A stretch of DNA of 64,000 bases from Paenibacillus_AB hodogayensis (GCF_039536325.1 NZ_BAAAYO010000007.1:116986-180985); one strand, 5' to 3'. Counted from the first letter of the stretch, positions 44,419 to 52,763 are shown. A program made the numbers and translations. The notes: generated by a model from the letters alone, not told the origin.

Positions 44419-44458
44419 GCGTCCGGCTATCGTTTTTCGGCTTTTCGGAAAATAGTAA

Positions 44459-44568
44459 AGGACCGGCCACCGCGCATTCAGTTCGATTTTATTCTGGACG
44501 AATCGCAGCTTGGCACGCTATTGGTATGGGGAATTAAACCCGTTACCGTTACAACTGTTATTTATTAA
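44459..44568 (+). pseudogene. possible fragment of a siderophore-binding protein gene
   Basis: The frame reads IQFDFILDESQLGTLLVWGI then KPVTV before a stop; LDE..L..LL.LGIKPV is the typical N-terminal strand-helix of FecB/FhuD-type iron-siderophore binding proteins. Nothing before or after in any frame continues the family. It may be a chance match. Confidence 0.2.
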
Positions 44569-44642
44569 TCCATAAATAAAGCATTATTACATTTCGTGAT
44601 TTCCGGGTATAGTAAAGCCAAATCGATTAAAGGAGGCCCGAA

Positions 44643-44804
44643 ATGCCGACTAATCAAGACGCTGACCATGAAAACGAGCCGACGATCGCACCCGGCATGG
44701 ATACGCATAATACGCTCGAGGATGAACCTACCGAAGAAGAGCGCAGACGGGGCGAGTACACGGAAGTGACCCGGTTGTTCCTTGATCGAACGCCGGAGCA
44801 GTAA
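44643..44804 (+). CDS. small acidic hypothetical protein
   Basis: 53 residues from ATG 44643 with a full AAAGGAGG six bases upstream. It begins MPTNQDADHENEPTIAPGMD and ends EVTRLFLDRTPEQ; it is highly charged and acidic with no hydrophobic segment, so cytoplasmic and probably partly disordered. A possible -10 TATAGT lies at about 44613. I do not recognise a family. The DUF59 gene follows after 34 bases, so the two may be co-transcribed. Confidence 0.6.
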   Translation: MPTNQDADHENEPTIAPGMDTHNTLEDEPTEEERRRGEYTEVTRLFLDRTPEQ

Positions 44805-44838
44805 ACCGAGAATGCTTCTGAGAGGAGAACGGGAGACT

Positions 44839-45219
44839 ATGAAAACAGAGGATGCGATTTGGACGGCCTTGGAGGAAGTGATCGATCCCGAGGTGGAAGT
44901 GAATATCGTCGATTTGGGTCTCGTTTATGAAGTGACGGTGAATGACCAAGGCCGGGCTGACATCGAGATGACGCTGACAATCCCCGAGTGTCCATTGGCC
45001 GACGATATTGTACGGAATGTACGGGAGGCCGCCTCTGCCGTCCCAGGCGTCCATGAAGTCGAGGTTTCGCTCGTCTGGGAACCGAAATGGACCCCAGCCA
45101 AAATGAACGACCGGCCCGGGAAGAAATCCGGTCCCGCCATTTATCGGTGTAATCCTCATGTGCAAAAAGGGACTTTCTCAGGTGCGGGCTACCTTAGGAG
45201 CCCTTTTTGCTCGTTCTGA
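44839..45219 (+). CDS. DUF59/MIP18-family protein (PaaD/SufT-like) with unusual C-terminus
   Basis: 126 residues from ATG 44839. The core is typical: WTALEEVIDPEVEVNIVDLG, LVYEVTVN, TLTIPECPLADDIVRNVREA with the conserved cysteine, and VSLVWEPKWTPAKMND. The family assists iron-sulfur cluster assembly or phenylacetate oxygenase maturation. Relatives end a few residues after KMN(D/E); here the frame runs on for about 30 more residues (through PGKKSGPAIYRC) across what is clearly a terminator hairpin. A small frameshift just after codon 95 has probably removed the native stop. Confidence 0.85.
   Translation: MKTEDAIWTALEEVIDPEVEVNIVDLGLVYEVTVNDQGRADIEMTLTIPECPLADDIVRNVREAASAVPGVHEVEVSLVWEPKWTPAKMNDRPGKKSGPAIYRCNPHVQKGTFSGAGYLRSPFCSF
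45163..45209 (+). terminator. terminator hairpin overlapping the DUF59 frame
   Basis: CAAAAAGGG (45163-45171) pairs with CCCTTTTTG (45201-45209). The DUF59 reading frame runs through it to 45219, which supports loss of the original stop codon. Confidence 0.6.
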
Positions 45220-45274
45220 TGGAGGAGGGCCGGATCATGCGGGAAGAAGCCGAAATTCGGCAAGCCGATCGGCA

Positions 45275-45844
45275 TCATTCGGGAAAGAAAGTCTTGGGAT
45301 TGATCAATTGGCTCAAGTAGGCGTCCATGTCCTGGGCGGTGAAGGGGTTATCCTGGTTGACCCACCAAGCGCCCAGCGAGCAAATCGCGCCAGAAATGAA
45401 GGCGGCCATAATGTCGATCGGGACGGGAAAACGGACTCCGTTCTGCTCGGCTTCAATCAGCTGCTGGCGGAGGGAATCGGAGGCATGCTGCTGCAAAATG
45501 CAGTTCAGCGAACTGTTCCCTTGTTCGGTATTGAGTAGCATATGGAGGTTGCCAACTTGCTTCGTTTCCTCGATCAATCTCATGGCTTGCCGAATCCGAT
45601 CCTCATAGCTTCGCCCGTTAAACAGCTCCTTCACCTCCTCGATTCCGAAGGATAAGAGAGCATGTTTATCTTGAAAATGTTTGTAAAATGTCGTGCGATG
45701 CACCATCGCCTCGTCGCAAATTTCCTGAACGCTGAGCGAATCGAAGGAGCGCGTCTCCAACAGCGTTTTCAGCGCATTCCACAACAGCTTCCGGGTACGC
45801 CTTACGCGTAAATCGGTTTTGACTTCGAGCGTGTTCGTATACAT
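45275..45844 (-). CDS. TetR-family regulator of the adjacent efflux gene
   Basis: 189 residues from ATG 45844, with AAGGAGG upstream on the minus strand; the frame beyond is non-coding. The HTH is RKLLWNALKTLLETRSFDSL then SVQEICDEAMVHRTTFYKHF, with a C-terminal TetR_C domain. It is divergent from a DHA2-type MFS pump and a perfect CCTGACGTCAGG palindrome lies in the pump promoter, so it most likely represses the pump until a drug or metabolite binds. Confidence 0.9.
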   Translation of the reverse strand: MYTNTLEVKTDLRVRRTRKLLWNALKTLLETRSFDSLSVQEICDEAMVHRTTFYKHFQDKHALLSFGIEEVKELFNGRSYEDRIRQAMRLIEETKQVGNLHMLLNTEQGNSSLNCILQQHASDSLRQQLIEAEQNGVRFPVPIDIMAAFISGAICSLGAWWVNQDNPFTAQDMDAYLSQLINPKTFFPE

Positions 45845-45892
45845 ATGGTCCTCCTTTGTAGATTTAGGCGACAATCCGTCCGGAATTGATTC

Positions 45893-45928
45893 TTGACCTG
45901 ACGTCAGGGCAAGCGTGTATAGTATAAA
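45893..45928 (+). promoter_or_regulatory. pump promoter with embedded palindromic operator
   Basis: TTGACC (-35, 45893-45898) is overlapped by the perfect 12-bp palindrome CCTGACGTCAGG (45897-45908); -10 candidates TATAGT (45918-45923) or TATAAA (45923-45928) follow. A bound TetR dimer would block polymerase. AT-rich TACATTTGTA and TACAAGTGTA lie just downstream. Confidence 0.6.
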
Positions 45929-46002
45929 ATATACATTTGTAAATTTAAATATACAAGTGTAGAAAAATACAGATAAAGGATACGCAGGAGGGAGTAGGAA
46001 AA

Positions 46003-47481
46003 ATGAATGCTTCACATGTCGGCGGGGCATCGCCCAAAATCGATGCAAGCCGAATCAAACGCGGCCCGATCGTTTTCTCGCTTATTATCGGGGCGTTCGT
46101 CGCGGTTCTGAACGAGACGCTGCTCGGAAATGCCTTACCGGATCTGGTCAAAGAATTGGGCGTGCCCTATTCGACTATTCAGTGGCTGACTACCGCCTAT
46201 ATGCTCGTGATCGGCGTCCTCGTGCCGGTTACGGCGATTTTACAGCAATGGTTTACGACCCGGCAAATGTTTTTGTCGGCGATGATCTTGTTTTTCGCAG
46301 GGACGCTGTTTGCGGCGGTCGCGCCCGGATTCGGCCTGCTGCTCACCGGCCGGGTCGTACAGGCTCTTGGCACCGGTCTTATGCTGCCGGTGATGATGAA
46401 CACGATTCTCGTTATTTTTCCACCGGAGAAGCGCGGCGGGGCTATGGGGCTTATGGGACTGGTCATTATGTTCGCTCCAGCCATCGGTCCGACGGTGTCC
46501 GGTTTAATATTGGATTCCTTATCCTGGAGATGGTTGTTTATTCTGGTGCTCCCGCTGGCGGCATTCTCGGTCGTCATTGCGGCGATTTTTTTGAGAAACG
46601 TTTCCGAGATCACGAAGCCCAAAGTCGACGTCTTCTCGATTTTGCTGTCCACGGTAGGATTTGGCGGCATCGTATACGGCTTTAGCAAGGCGGGGGAGAG
46701 CGGCTGGTCGAAGCCGGAAGTGTACTGGCCGATGATCGTCGGAGGCATCGCGCTTCTTCTGTTCATCTGGAGGCAGCTGAGGCTGAAGCAGCCGGTCATG
46801 GATTTGAGGGCATTCAAATATCCGATGTTTGCGATCGTGACCGTCCTGATGTTCGTCTTGATGATGACCCTCTTCTCTACGATGACGCTGATTCCGCTGT
46901 ACCTTCAGGGGGCTCTGCTTCTCACTGCGTTCAAATCCGGCCTGATCCTGCTTCCGGGGGGCGTCGTCAACGGGATCATGGCTCCGATAGCGGGCAAGCT
47001 GCTCGATAAGTTCGGCCCTCGGGTGCTCGTCATTCCCGGACTCGTGCTCGTGGCCATCACTTTGTATTTATTTACCGGCTTCGAGATCTCGACCGGCACG
47101 GGCTACATCATCACCGTCCATATCCTGCTGCTGATCGGAATCTCGATGGTGATGATGCCCGCGCAGACGACCGGGCTGAACCAGCTGCCGCCTCAGTTGT
47201 ATCCGCACGGGACTGCCATTCTGAATACACTCACGCAAGTATCGGGCGCGATCGGAGCAGCCTTGTTCATCAGCATCATGTCGATGGGAACGAAAAATTA
47301 CTTGGAATCGTCGTCAGATCCGACATCCTTGACTGAGCAGGCCCAAGGAGTCGTCGCCGGCGTTCACCAATCGTTCTGGATCGGCTTCGTCATCTCGCTC
47401 GTCGCCGTGGTGATCGGCTTTTTCATCCGCCGGACAAAGGCGCCGGAAGGACAAGCCGCAGGCTCCGCCGACATGCATTAA
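46003..47481 (+). CDS. DHA2-family drug efflux MFS transporter (LmrB/EmrB-like)
   Basis: 492 residues with about 14 transmembrane helices from ATG 46003 (GGAGGGAG upstream). Motifs: VAVLNETLLGNALPDLVKEL in helix 1, WLTTAYMLVIGVLVPVTA, RVVQALGTGLMLPVMM and motif C GLVIMFAPAIGPTVSGLIL. Proton-driven export of lincosamide-like or lipophilic drugs is the usual role. It is controlled by the divergent TetR and ends at its own terminator. Confidence 0.92.
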   Translation: MNASHVGGASPKIDASRIKRGPIVFSLIIGAFVAVLNETLLGNALPDLVKELGVPYSTIQWLTTAYMLVIGVLVPVTAILQQWFTTRQMFLSAMILFFAGTLFAAVAPGFGLLLTGRVVQALGTGLMLPVMMNTILVIFPPEKRGGAMGLMGLVIMFAPAIGPTVSGLILDSLSWRWLFILVLPLAAFSVVIAAIFLRNVSEITKPKVDVFSILLSTVGFGGIVYGFSKAGESGWSKPEVYWPMIVGGIALLLFIWRQLRLKQPVMDLRAFKYPMFAIVTVLMFVLMMTLFSTMTLIPLYLQGALLLTAFKSGLILLPGGVVNGIMAPIAGKLLDKFGPRVLVIPGLVLVAITLYLFTGFEISTGTGYIITVHILLLIGISMVMMPAQTTGLNQLPPQLYPHGTAILNTLTQVSGAIGAALFISIMSMGTKNYLESSSDPTSLTEQAQGVVAGVHQSFWIGFVISLVAVVIGFFIRRTKAPEGQAAGSADMH

Positions 47482-47511
47482 TGATTGCCGCCAGGAATGG
47501 CGCATTCGACT

Positions 47512-47545
47512 AACCCGGTGCAGTTCGGACCGGGTTGGTTTTTTT
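47512..47545 (+). terminator. rho-independent terminator
   Basis: AACCCGGT (47512-47519) and ACCGGGTT (47529-47536) followed by GG and seven T residues. Confidence 0.85.
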
Positions 47546-47641
47546 AGCTTGTTCTTGACACGGCTGCACTCTGAGATATTATGCTATAAATACGAAGCTT
47601 TCGGACTTGGTTCATAAGCTACCGTGGGGGAGCCGATCACG

Positions 47642-48541
47642 ATGATATACGATTGCGCGATTATTGGCGGAGGACCCGCCGGTTTGAATGCGGCCTTGAT
47701 GCTTGGAAGAGCAAGACGCAGCGTCGCTTTGATCGACAACAACCGGCCGCGAAACGCCGTGACGCACGCCTCGCATGGCTTTATTACGAGGGACGGCGCA
47801 ACGCCGGGCGAGTTCCGCCGCATTGCCTACGAGGAGGTGCTGCGCTATCCGTCTGTCGAGCATGTGCGGACCGAGGTCGTTTCGGTTGCCAAGATCGGTT
47901 CCGGCTTTGCGATGCTCGATGCGTCGGGCTTTCGCATACAAGCGCGGAAGCTGGTTCTGGCTACCGGCGTGAAGGAGATTTTTCCGGAGATCGAAGGCTT
48001 TTATCCCCTTTACGGAAAAAGCTTGTTCAATTGCCCCTTTTGCGACGGGTGGGAGCTGCGGGATCAGCCGCTTGTCCTTGTTTCCGAATATTCGAACGTG
48101 TTTCATACGGCCAAGCTGCTGCTCAACTGGGGCAACGATCTGATCGTCTGCACGAACGGCCAGGCGAATTTGTCGGGCGAGCACAAGGAGCGGCTGCAAG
48201 CGAAGGGAGCCGTCGTGAACGAGCAGCCTGTCGCGGCTTTTATCGGCAGGGACGGCCGTCTGGAGCAGGTGCGCTTTGCGGATGGAACGCAGGTCGCGAG
48301 AAGCGGCGGCTTCGTGACTCCCCGGTTTGTACCGAGCGCACCGTTTGGCGAGCTGTTAGGGTGCGAACTTACGGAACTTGGAGGAGTCCGCACGGATAGT
48401 GGGGGGAGAACCTCGGTGCCCGGATTATACGCTGCCGGAGATGCTTCGTACTTCGCGCCTTCCCAGGTCGTTTTTGCCGCAGCGGAGGGCAGCCGCACCG
48501 CCATGGGGGTCCACATGGATTTGACCGATGAAGATTTTTAG
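47642..48541 (+). CDS. thioredoxin-reductase-like FAD/NAD(P) oxidoreductase
   Basis: 299 residues from ATG 47642 (GGGGGAG nine bases upstream). FAD motif YDCAIIGGGPAGLNAALMLG, a CPFC redox pair in SLFNCPFCDGWELRDQP, and the C-terminal FAD motif VPGLYAAGDAS. The NAD(P) region is less like a classic GxGxxA motif (VLVSEYSNVFHTAKLLL). This group of short thioredoxin-reductase relatives occurs widely in Bacillales and Actinobacteria, with electron partners that are not known here. Monocistronic. Confidence 0.88.
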   Translation: MIYDCAIIGGGPAGLNAALMLGRARRSVALIDNNRPRNAVTHASHGFITRDGATPGEFRRIAYEEVLRYPSVEHVRTEVVSVAKIGSGFAMLDASGFRIQARKLVLATGVKEIFPEIEGFYPLYGKSLFNCPFCDGWELRDQPLVLVSEYSNVFHTAKLLLNWGNDLIVCTNGQANLSGEHKERLQAKGAVVNEQPVAAFIGRDGRLEQVRFADGTQVARSGGFVTPRFVPSAPFGELLGCELTELGGVRTDSGGRTSVPGLYAAGDASYFAPSQVVFAAAEGSRTAMGVHMDLTDEDF

Positions 48542-48683
48542 CGCAAAAGCGATCGTATTTTCTGGTAGTCGACACAACGGTTCGTGTAAACTGGAATGGA
48601 TGCCCCGACAAATACCCGATAAGAAGCCAGCTGTGCATAGCCGCATTTGGTCATCAGATGCGCAGGCAGTGTAGGTATGTACG

Positions 48684-48711
48684 AAGGACCGGGGCATCCC
48701 CGGTCCTTTCC
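48684..48711. terminator. bidirectional terminator hairpin
   Basis: Perfect 11-bp arms AAGGACCGGGG (48684-48694) and CCCCGGTCCTT (48698-48708) around CAT, with T residues after it and A-rich flank on the other side; it lies at the 3' end of the minus-strand TetR gene and downstream of the oxidoreductase. Confidence 0.75.
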
Positions 48712-48720
48712 CGTTGCGGA

Positions 48721-49320
48721 TCATTCTTGCGGCAACGAATAGCTCTGCAATAAAGTCCTCGTATATTCCATGTTATACAAAACATGTTCATTGCTTGCTG
48801 TTAAGCGGCTTGCCATAATCGCCCCTTCCATCGAGGTAATCAAGTAGGAAGCAAGCGAAAAGGAGTTGATATCGGGACGCAGCTCCTTTTTCTCCATGCC
48901 TTCTTCAATAATCGACTGTACAAAGGCGATCGTGCCCATAAAACCTTGGGCAGCCTGCTTCTGCAGTTCGGGAAACGTACCGTCGCTCTCGATGGCGGTG
49001 TTCAGCAGCGGGCAGCCGCCCGGAATCGGGGGATTATGAACGGCATCCTGATAAATCGCTGCAATGGCCAACAGCTTGTCGATGGTGGATGGAGCTTGCT
49101 CGACGGCCCGGACGAAAAACTCTTGCAAAATTTGCCCCGCCCGCTCAAAAGCGGCGAGCACGATTAGCTCTTTGTTTTCAAAACGGCGGTAAATGGCCCC
49201 TTTCGGGAGGGAAGCGGCCTCCATAATATCTTGTATGGACGTCTGGCTGAACCCTTTCGTATTAAACAGATGCAGCGCATGGGCAATAATCGATTCTCGA
49301 ACGGCATCCTTTTTCTCCAT
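48721..49320 (-). CDS. TetR-family transcriptional regulator
   Basis: 199 residues from ATG 49320 (GGTGAT six bases upstream; TTG 49326 is an alternative). The HTH reads IIAHALHLFNTKGFSQTSIQ then DIMEAASLPKGAIYRRFENK, as in the AcrR/YxaF group, and the C-terminal domain has PGGCPLLNTAIESDGTFPEL, typical of TetR_C_6/16 quinone or flavonoid sensors. It is divergent from a DUF2306/DJ-1 operon, with a 21-bp palindrome in between. Confidence 0.9.
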   Translation of the reverse strand: MEKKDAVRESIIAHALHLFNTKGFSQTSIQDIMEAASLPKGAIYRRFENKELIVLAAFERAGQILQEFFVRAVEQAPSTIDKLLAIAAIYQDAVHNPPIPGGCPLLNTAIESDGTFPELQKQAAQGFMGTIAFVQSIIEEGMEKKELRPDINSFSLASYLITSMEGAIMASRLTASNEHVLYNMEYTRTLLQSYSLPQE

Positions 49321-49479
49321 AGTCAAATCACCCGTCCATCATAAATGTATAGTCGGTATCGGTAAAGTTATCATAACACGAAGACGGAGGCGTTGGACAA
49401 TGGGACGGTTTGTCATGAAAGGTTCAAAGATTGCGGTTTAAAATACGGACGAAATCGCATATAGTTGAAATGTAATCAA

Positions 49480-49500
49480 CGGACCGGACGGTCCGGTCCG
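49480..49500. promoter_or_regulatory. 21-bp perfect palindrome, probable TetR operator
   Basis: CGGACCGGAC-G-GTCCGGTCCG is a perfect inverted repeat around one central base, 160 bp from the TetR start and 45 bp before the DUF2306 start. Its two-fold layered CGGACCG/CGGTCCG units are what TetR-family dimers recognise. Confidence 0.7.
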
Positions 49501-49544
49501 ATACTGGAAATGATATATCGAATTCTACTCCAAGGAAAGGAAGT

Positions 49545-50177
49545 GTGTCCAGCCAAATGAGAACCAGAAATACCGTAATCGTCGTGTTAGCTCTTATGGC
49601 TTGTATGTGGATTATGCATACAGTGACCAAAAATTTCGTAACAGATCCCGATTTCCTCAAGTTTCTATCGCATAAGGATCGGCCCGTGCCCGACCCCGAG
49701 CTCTTTCGGACGATGCTGCGCGTCCATATTGGGCTTGCCGTCGTTTCTCTCGTTACCGGGCCGATCGGAACGATACGCAGGATTCGTGTCCAGAGGCCGG
49801 CCTTGCATAGATGGAGCGGCCGTCTCTACGTCCTGTCCATTCTGTTGAACGTCGTCCCCGGGTTCTATGTTTCGTTCTTCGCCACGGGCGGCTGGCTGAG
49901 CGTTCTCGGGTTCCTGATGTTGAACTCGCTTTGGCTCGGCACGACGGTATTGGGGTACGTCCATATCCGCCGCAAACAAGTAGCGAAGCATACGGGGTGG
50001 ATGACGCGAAGCTTCTTTTTGACTTTTGCCAATCTGACAATTCATGTGGTGCTGGCTGTGGCCCATTCCGGACTGAAGCTCCCTTACGATACGGCATACA
50101 CCGCGGCTGTCTGGAGCAGCTTTGTGCTGAATCTGGCGCTGGCGGAGCTGGTCATTCGCAAGAAATGGATGAAATAA
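49545..50177 (+). CDS. DUF2306 membrane protein
   Basis: 210 residues if GTG 49545 is used (AAGGAAAGG upstream) or 206 from ATG 49557. Six or so hydrophobic helices with LHRWSGRLYVLSILLNVVPG and KHTGWMTRSFFLTFANLTIH fit DUF2306/YozB-like proteins that resemble heme-binding cytochrome-b561-type bundles, with histidines in each motif. Function is unproven. It is co-transcribed with the DJ-1/PfpI gene 19 bases downstream and probably repressed by the divergent TetR. Confidence 0.8.
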   Translation: MSSQMRTRNTVIVVLALMACMWIMHTVTKNFVTDPDFLKFLSHKDRPVPDPELFRTMLRVHIGLAVVSLVTGPIGTIRRIRVQRPALHRWSGRLYVLSILLNVVPGFYVSFFATGGWLSVLGFLMLNSLWLGTTVLGYVHIRRKQVAKHTGWMTRSFFLTFANLTIHVVLAVAHSGLKLPYDTAYTAAVWSSFVLNLALAELVIRKKWMK

Positions 50178-50196
50178 GGTTTGAAGGAGGAGCGTT

Positions 50197-51225
50197 ATGC
50201 TGAACGTACAAATTGTTTTGTTCGATGGGTTCGATTATATGGACGTTATCGGACCGTATGAGGTATTTTCCGCAGCCAAAATGCTTACCGGCGCAGTCCG
50301 CGTCGAATTCGTAAGCGCCGAAGGCGAGCGACTGGTCAAAGGCGGGATGAACGGACCGCCCCTGCCGAGCAGCGGCAAAATCGACGTGGAGCGCGGAGGC
50401 ATTCTCGTTATCCCCGGCGCTATGGGAACGGTCGATCCGGACGATGAAGGTCCGGATTCGATCCCGGTTTTATTGAGACAGGCACTGGAGACGGACCTGG
50501 TCCACGAGCTGAGGCAAGCGATGAAGAGAAGCGATCTGATCGTTTCGTCCGTATGCGGAGGCTCATTGCTGCTGGCCATGGACGGGCTGCTGGAGGATCG
50601 TTATGCGGTCACCCACCATCTGGGGATGGAGGTGCTGGGGGCTACGGGTGCGAAGCCGATATTTGCCAGAGTCGTGGAGGATGGAAATCTCGTGACCGGA
50701 GGGGGAGTTACCTCGGGGCTCGATGTCGCTCTGCATCTCGTAGAGCGCGAACTGGGACCGCAGATTTCGCATGCCGTCGAGAGGCTGTTCGAATATGAGC
50801 GAAGAGGAACCGTATGGCGCAATTCAGGCATAACGCCCATTCAAAAAACGAAAGAAGCTCAACCGGAGCTTGCCGAGCTTCCCGGCGAGGCGGCGGTGAG
50901 CCTTGTCAATACGGACGTTAGCGCGCCTTATGACGGAAAATGGGACATCGTCATCGCCACTCCGGTCGGGAAGTTCGAGCTGGTTATGGAGGTGACCACG
51001 ACGAACGGAAGGATCAGCGGCACGTTTCGGGAGGGGGACGAGCTCTCCGAGATGACCGATCCTGCATGGGACAATGGCTGCCTGACCTGGTCGTTAAGTA
51101 TAAGAAAGCCGATGCGATTACTCTTGAAATTTTCCGTCGTTGTCCATGGCGACCGCTTGACCGGTACGGCCAAAGCCGGTCTGCTTCCGGCTTCGAAGGT
51201 CGCGGGCAGCCGCATCGTACCTTAA
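50197..51225 (+). CDS. DJ-1/PfpI-superfamily protein with extra C-terminal domain
   Basis: 342 residues from ATG 50197 (GAAGGAGG upstream). The DJ-1 domain (1-200) begins VQIVLFDGFDYMDVIGPYEV and has the nucleophile C120 in VSSVCGGSLLLA with GGVTSGLDVALHLVER after it, as in isonitrile hydratases. Residues about 225-342 form a beta-rich domain (KWDIVIATPVGKFELVMEV, ISGTFREGDELSEM) of the kind seen in small lipocalin-like binding proteins. The fusion is uncommon as far as I know. It shares an operon with DUF2306. Confidence 0.82.
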   Translation: MLNVQIVLFDGFDYMDVIGPYEVFSAAKMLTGAVRVEFVSAEGERLVKGGMNGPPLPSSGKIDVERGGILVIPGAMGTVDPDDEGPDSIPVLLRQALETDLVHELRQAMKRSDLIVSSVCGGSLLLAMDGLLEDRYAVTHHLGMEVLGATGAKPIFARVVEDGNLVTGGGVTSGLDVALHLVERELGPQISHAVERLFEYERRGTVWRNSGITPIQKTKEAQPELAELPGEAAVSLVNTDVSAPYDGKWDIVIATPVGKFELVMEVTTTNGRISGTFREGDELSEMTDPAWDNGCLTWSLSIRKPMRLLLKFSVVVHGDRLTGTAKAGLLPASKVAGSRIVP

Positions 51226-51361
51226 AAAACCAAAGTTTTTTACAACTAGTTACTACGCTTCGCTTTCAATTAAACTGTAACCAGATCGTTCGAAGGGGAT
51301 GAGACATGGCGAATGTGAACGGTGGAGGATAGGCCAAACGAACACTATGGGAGGCTTCACC

Positions 51362-52705
51362 ATGGGAATGTCCGAAAAGCGTATCGGATTTCGGCATGTT
51401 GTCGCTGTTGCGGCCGTTACCGCGGCAGCTTTGACCGGCTGCAGCGATGAATCCGACGGATCCAACAAACCGGGGAAAGGCGACGCCGCCCCAACGGCCA
51501 TCAAGCAGGAGACGCCAAAGGAGGTGGAGCTGACGCTTTATTCGGACGTCGGCGACCCGGAAGAAGAAGTAAACCGCGTCTATATCGAGCCGCTGCACAA
51601 AAAATATCCGCATATCCGCGTCAAATATATCCGGGCGTCTTCCGGCACCTCCATGGCGGATATGTTGGCCAGCAATGAAAAATTCGATATATTTTATCAC
51701 GGCCGGGGACCGTATGAGGAAAAATTGCAGGAATTCCATCTGATGTATGACATGACCGAACTGGCCCGCAAGCATAACGTCGATCTCGGTCGGCTGGAGC
51801 CGACGGCGGTCGATTCCATCAAGCAAGCGTTCGACGGCAAGCTTTACGGAATCCCCATCTCTTTGAACAGTCTGGTCGTGTTTTATAACAAAACGATCTT
51901 CAACCAGTTTGGCGTCGCTTATCCGAAAGACGGCATGACCTGGGAGCAGCTGTTCGAGCTGGCCCGCACCATGACGCGCTCGGATGGGCAAAATTCCTAT
52001 TACGGCTTCAGCATGAACGGAACGGCGCAATTTTTGGGTATGAACTCGCTGTCGATTCCGTATGCGGACGGGAAGACGAACAAACCGACGATCAACAGCG
52101 ACGATCGCTGGAAAACGTTGTTCCAATCCGTGTTCCTGAACCCGACGATGACCGCAACGTACCAGCAGGCCAAAAAGCTGCCGAACTGGGCCTCGTTCAG
52201 CAAAGATCGCAATTTGGCGATGATTTTGTACACCGCGTCGGTTCCGAATGCGTTGGAGGAGGAGTTCAAGCCGCTGGACTGGGATATGGTCGCGATGCCG
52301 ACGTTTGCCAATGCTCCGAATGCCGGTTCCCGGGCCAATCCCATTTATTTCGGCGTCACCTCGCTATCGAAAAACCCGGATGCGGCCATGGAAGCGATCC
52401 AATTTTGGACGTCAAGCGACTATCAGATCGAAATGTCGAAGAAAGGGAAGCTGATGGCTTCGAAATCGAAGGACGTCATCGACGTATTGGGATCGGAGTC
52501 CGTATTCGCCGATAAAAACTGGAAAGCGATTACACGGAATCCTTTTTCTCCGCTGGCGCCGCTGACCAAATATGACAATAAGGTTCGCAACGTCTACACG
52601 AATCATTTGAACGCCCTTCTTGCCGGAGAGAAGGATCTCAATACTGCCTTGCGCGCCATGGAGGAAGAGGCGGCTAAGGTCATTCAGGAGGAGCTGAACC
52701 GATAA
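51362..52705 (+). CDS. orphan extracellular solute-binding lipoprotein (paralogue 4 of 4)
   Basis: 447 residues from ATG 51362, seven bases after GGGAGG; ATG 51347 and 51368 are less likely. Lipobox AALTGC, cysteine near residue 28. Family marks: FYNKTIFNQFGVAYPKDGMT, RSDGQNSYYGFSMNG, and C-terminal KDLNTALRAMEEEAAKVIQE. It stands alone between a terminatorless DJ-1 gene and a hairpin at 52723, with no other carbohydrate gene adjacent except an AraC regulator further on. Confidence 0.88.
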   Translation: MGMSEKRIGFRHVVAVAAVTAAALTGCSDESDGSNKPGKGDAAPTAIKQETPKEVELTLYSDVGDPEEEVNRVYIEPLHKKYPHIRVKYIRASSGTSMADMLASNEKFDIFYHGRGPYEEKLQEFHLMYDMTELARKHNVDLGRLEPTAVDSIKQAFDGKLYGIPISLNSLVVFYNKTIFNQFGVAYPKDGMTWEQLFELARTMTRSDGQNSYYGFSMNGTAQFLGMNSLSIPYADGKTNKPTINSDDRWKTLFQSVFLNPTMTATYQQAKKLPNWASFSKDRNLAMILYTASVPNALEEEFKPLDWDMVAMPTFANAPNAGSRANPIYFGVTSLSKNPDAAMEAIQFWTSSDYQIEMSKKGKLMASKSKDVIDVLGSESVFADKNWKAITRNPFSPLAPLTKYDNKVRNVYTNHLNALLAGEKDLNTALRAMEEEAAKVIQEELNR

Positions 52706-52722
52706 GTAAGCGCTCGCACAAA

Positions 52723-52763
52723 AAAGCGGGTCACGGCATCGTTTCGAGCCGGACCCGCTTTCG
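52723..52763. terminator. hairpin after the fourth lipoprotein gene
   Basis: AAAGCGGGTC (52723-52732) and GACCCGCTTT (52752-52761) around an 19-base loop; A-rich before, short T run after. Confidence 0.65.

Noticed and set aside
45158..45538. 126-codon plus-strand frame opposite the TetR gene
   Set aside because: Antisense shadow of the TetR gene with no motif of its own.
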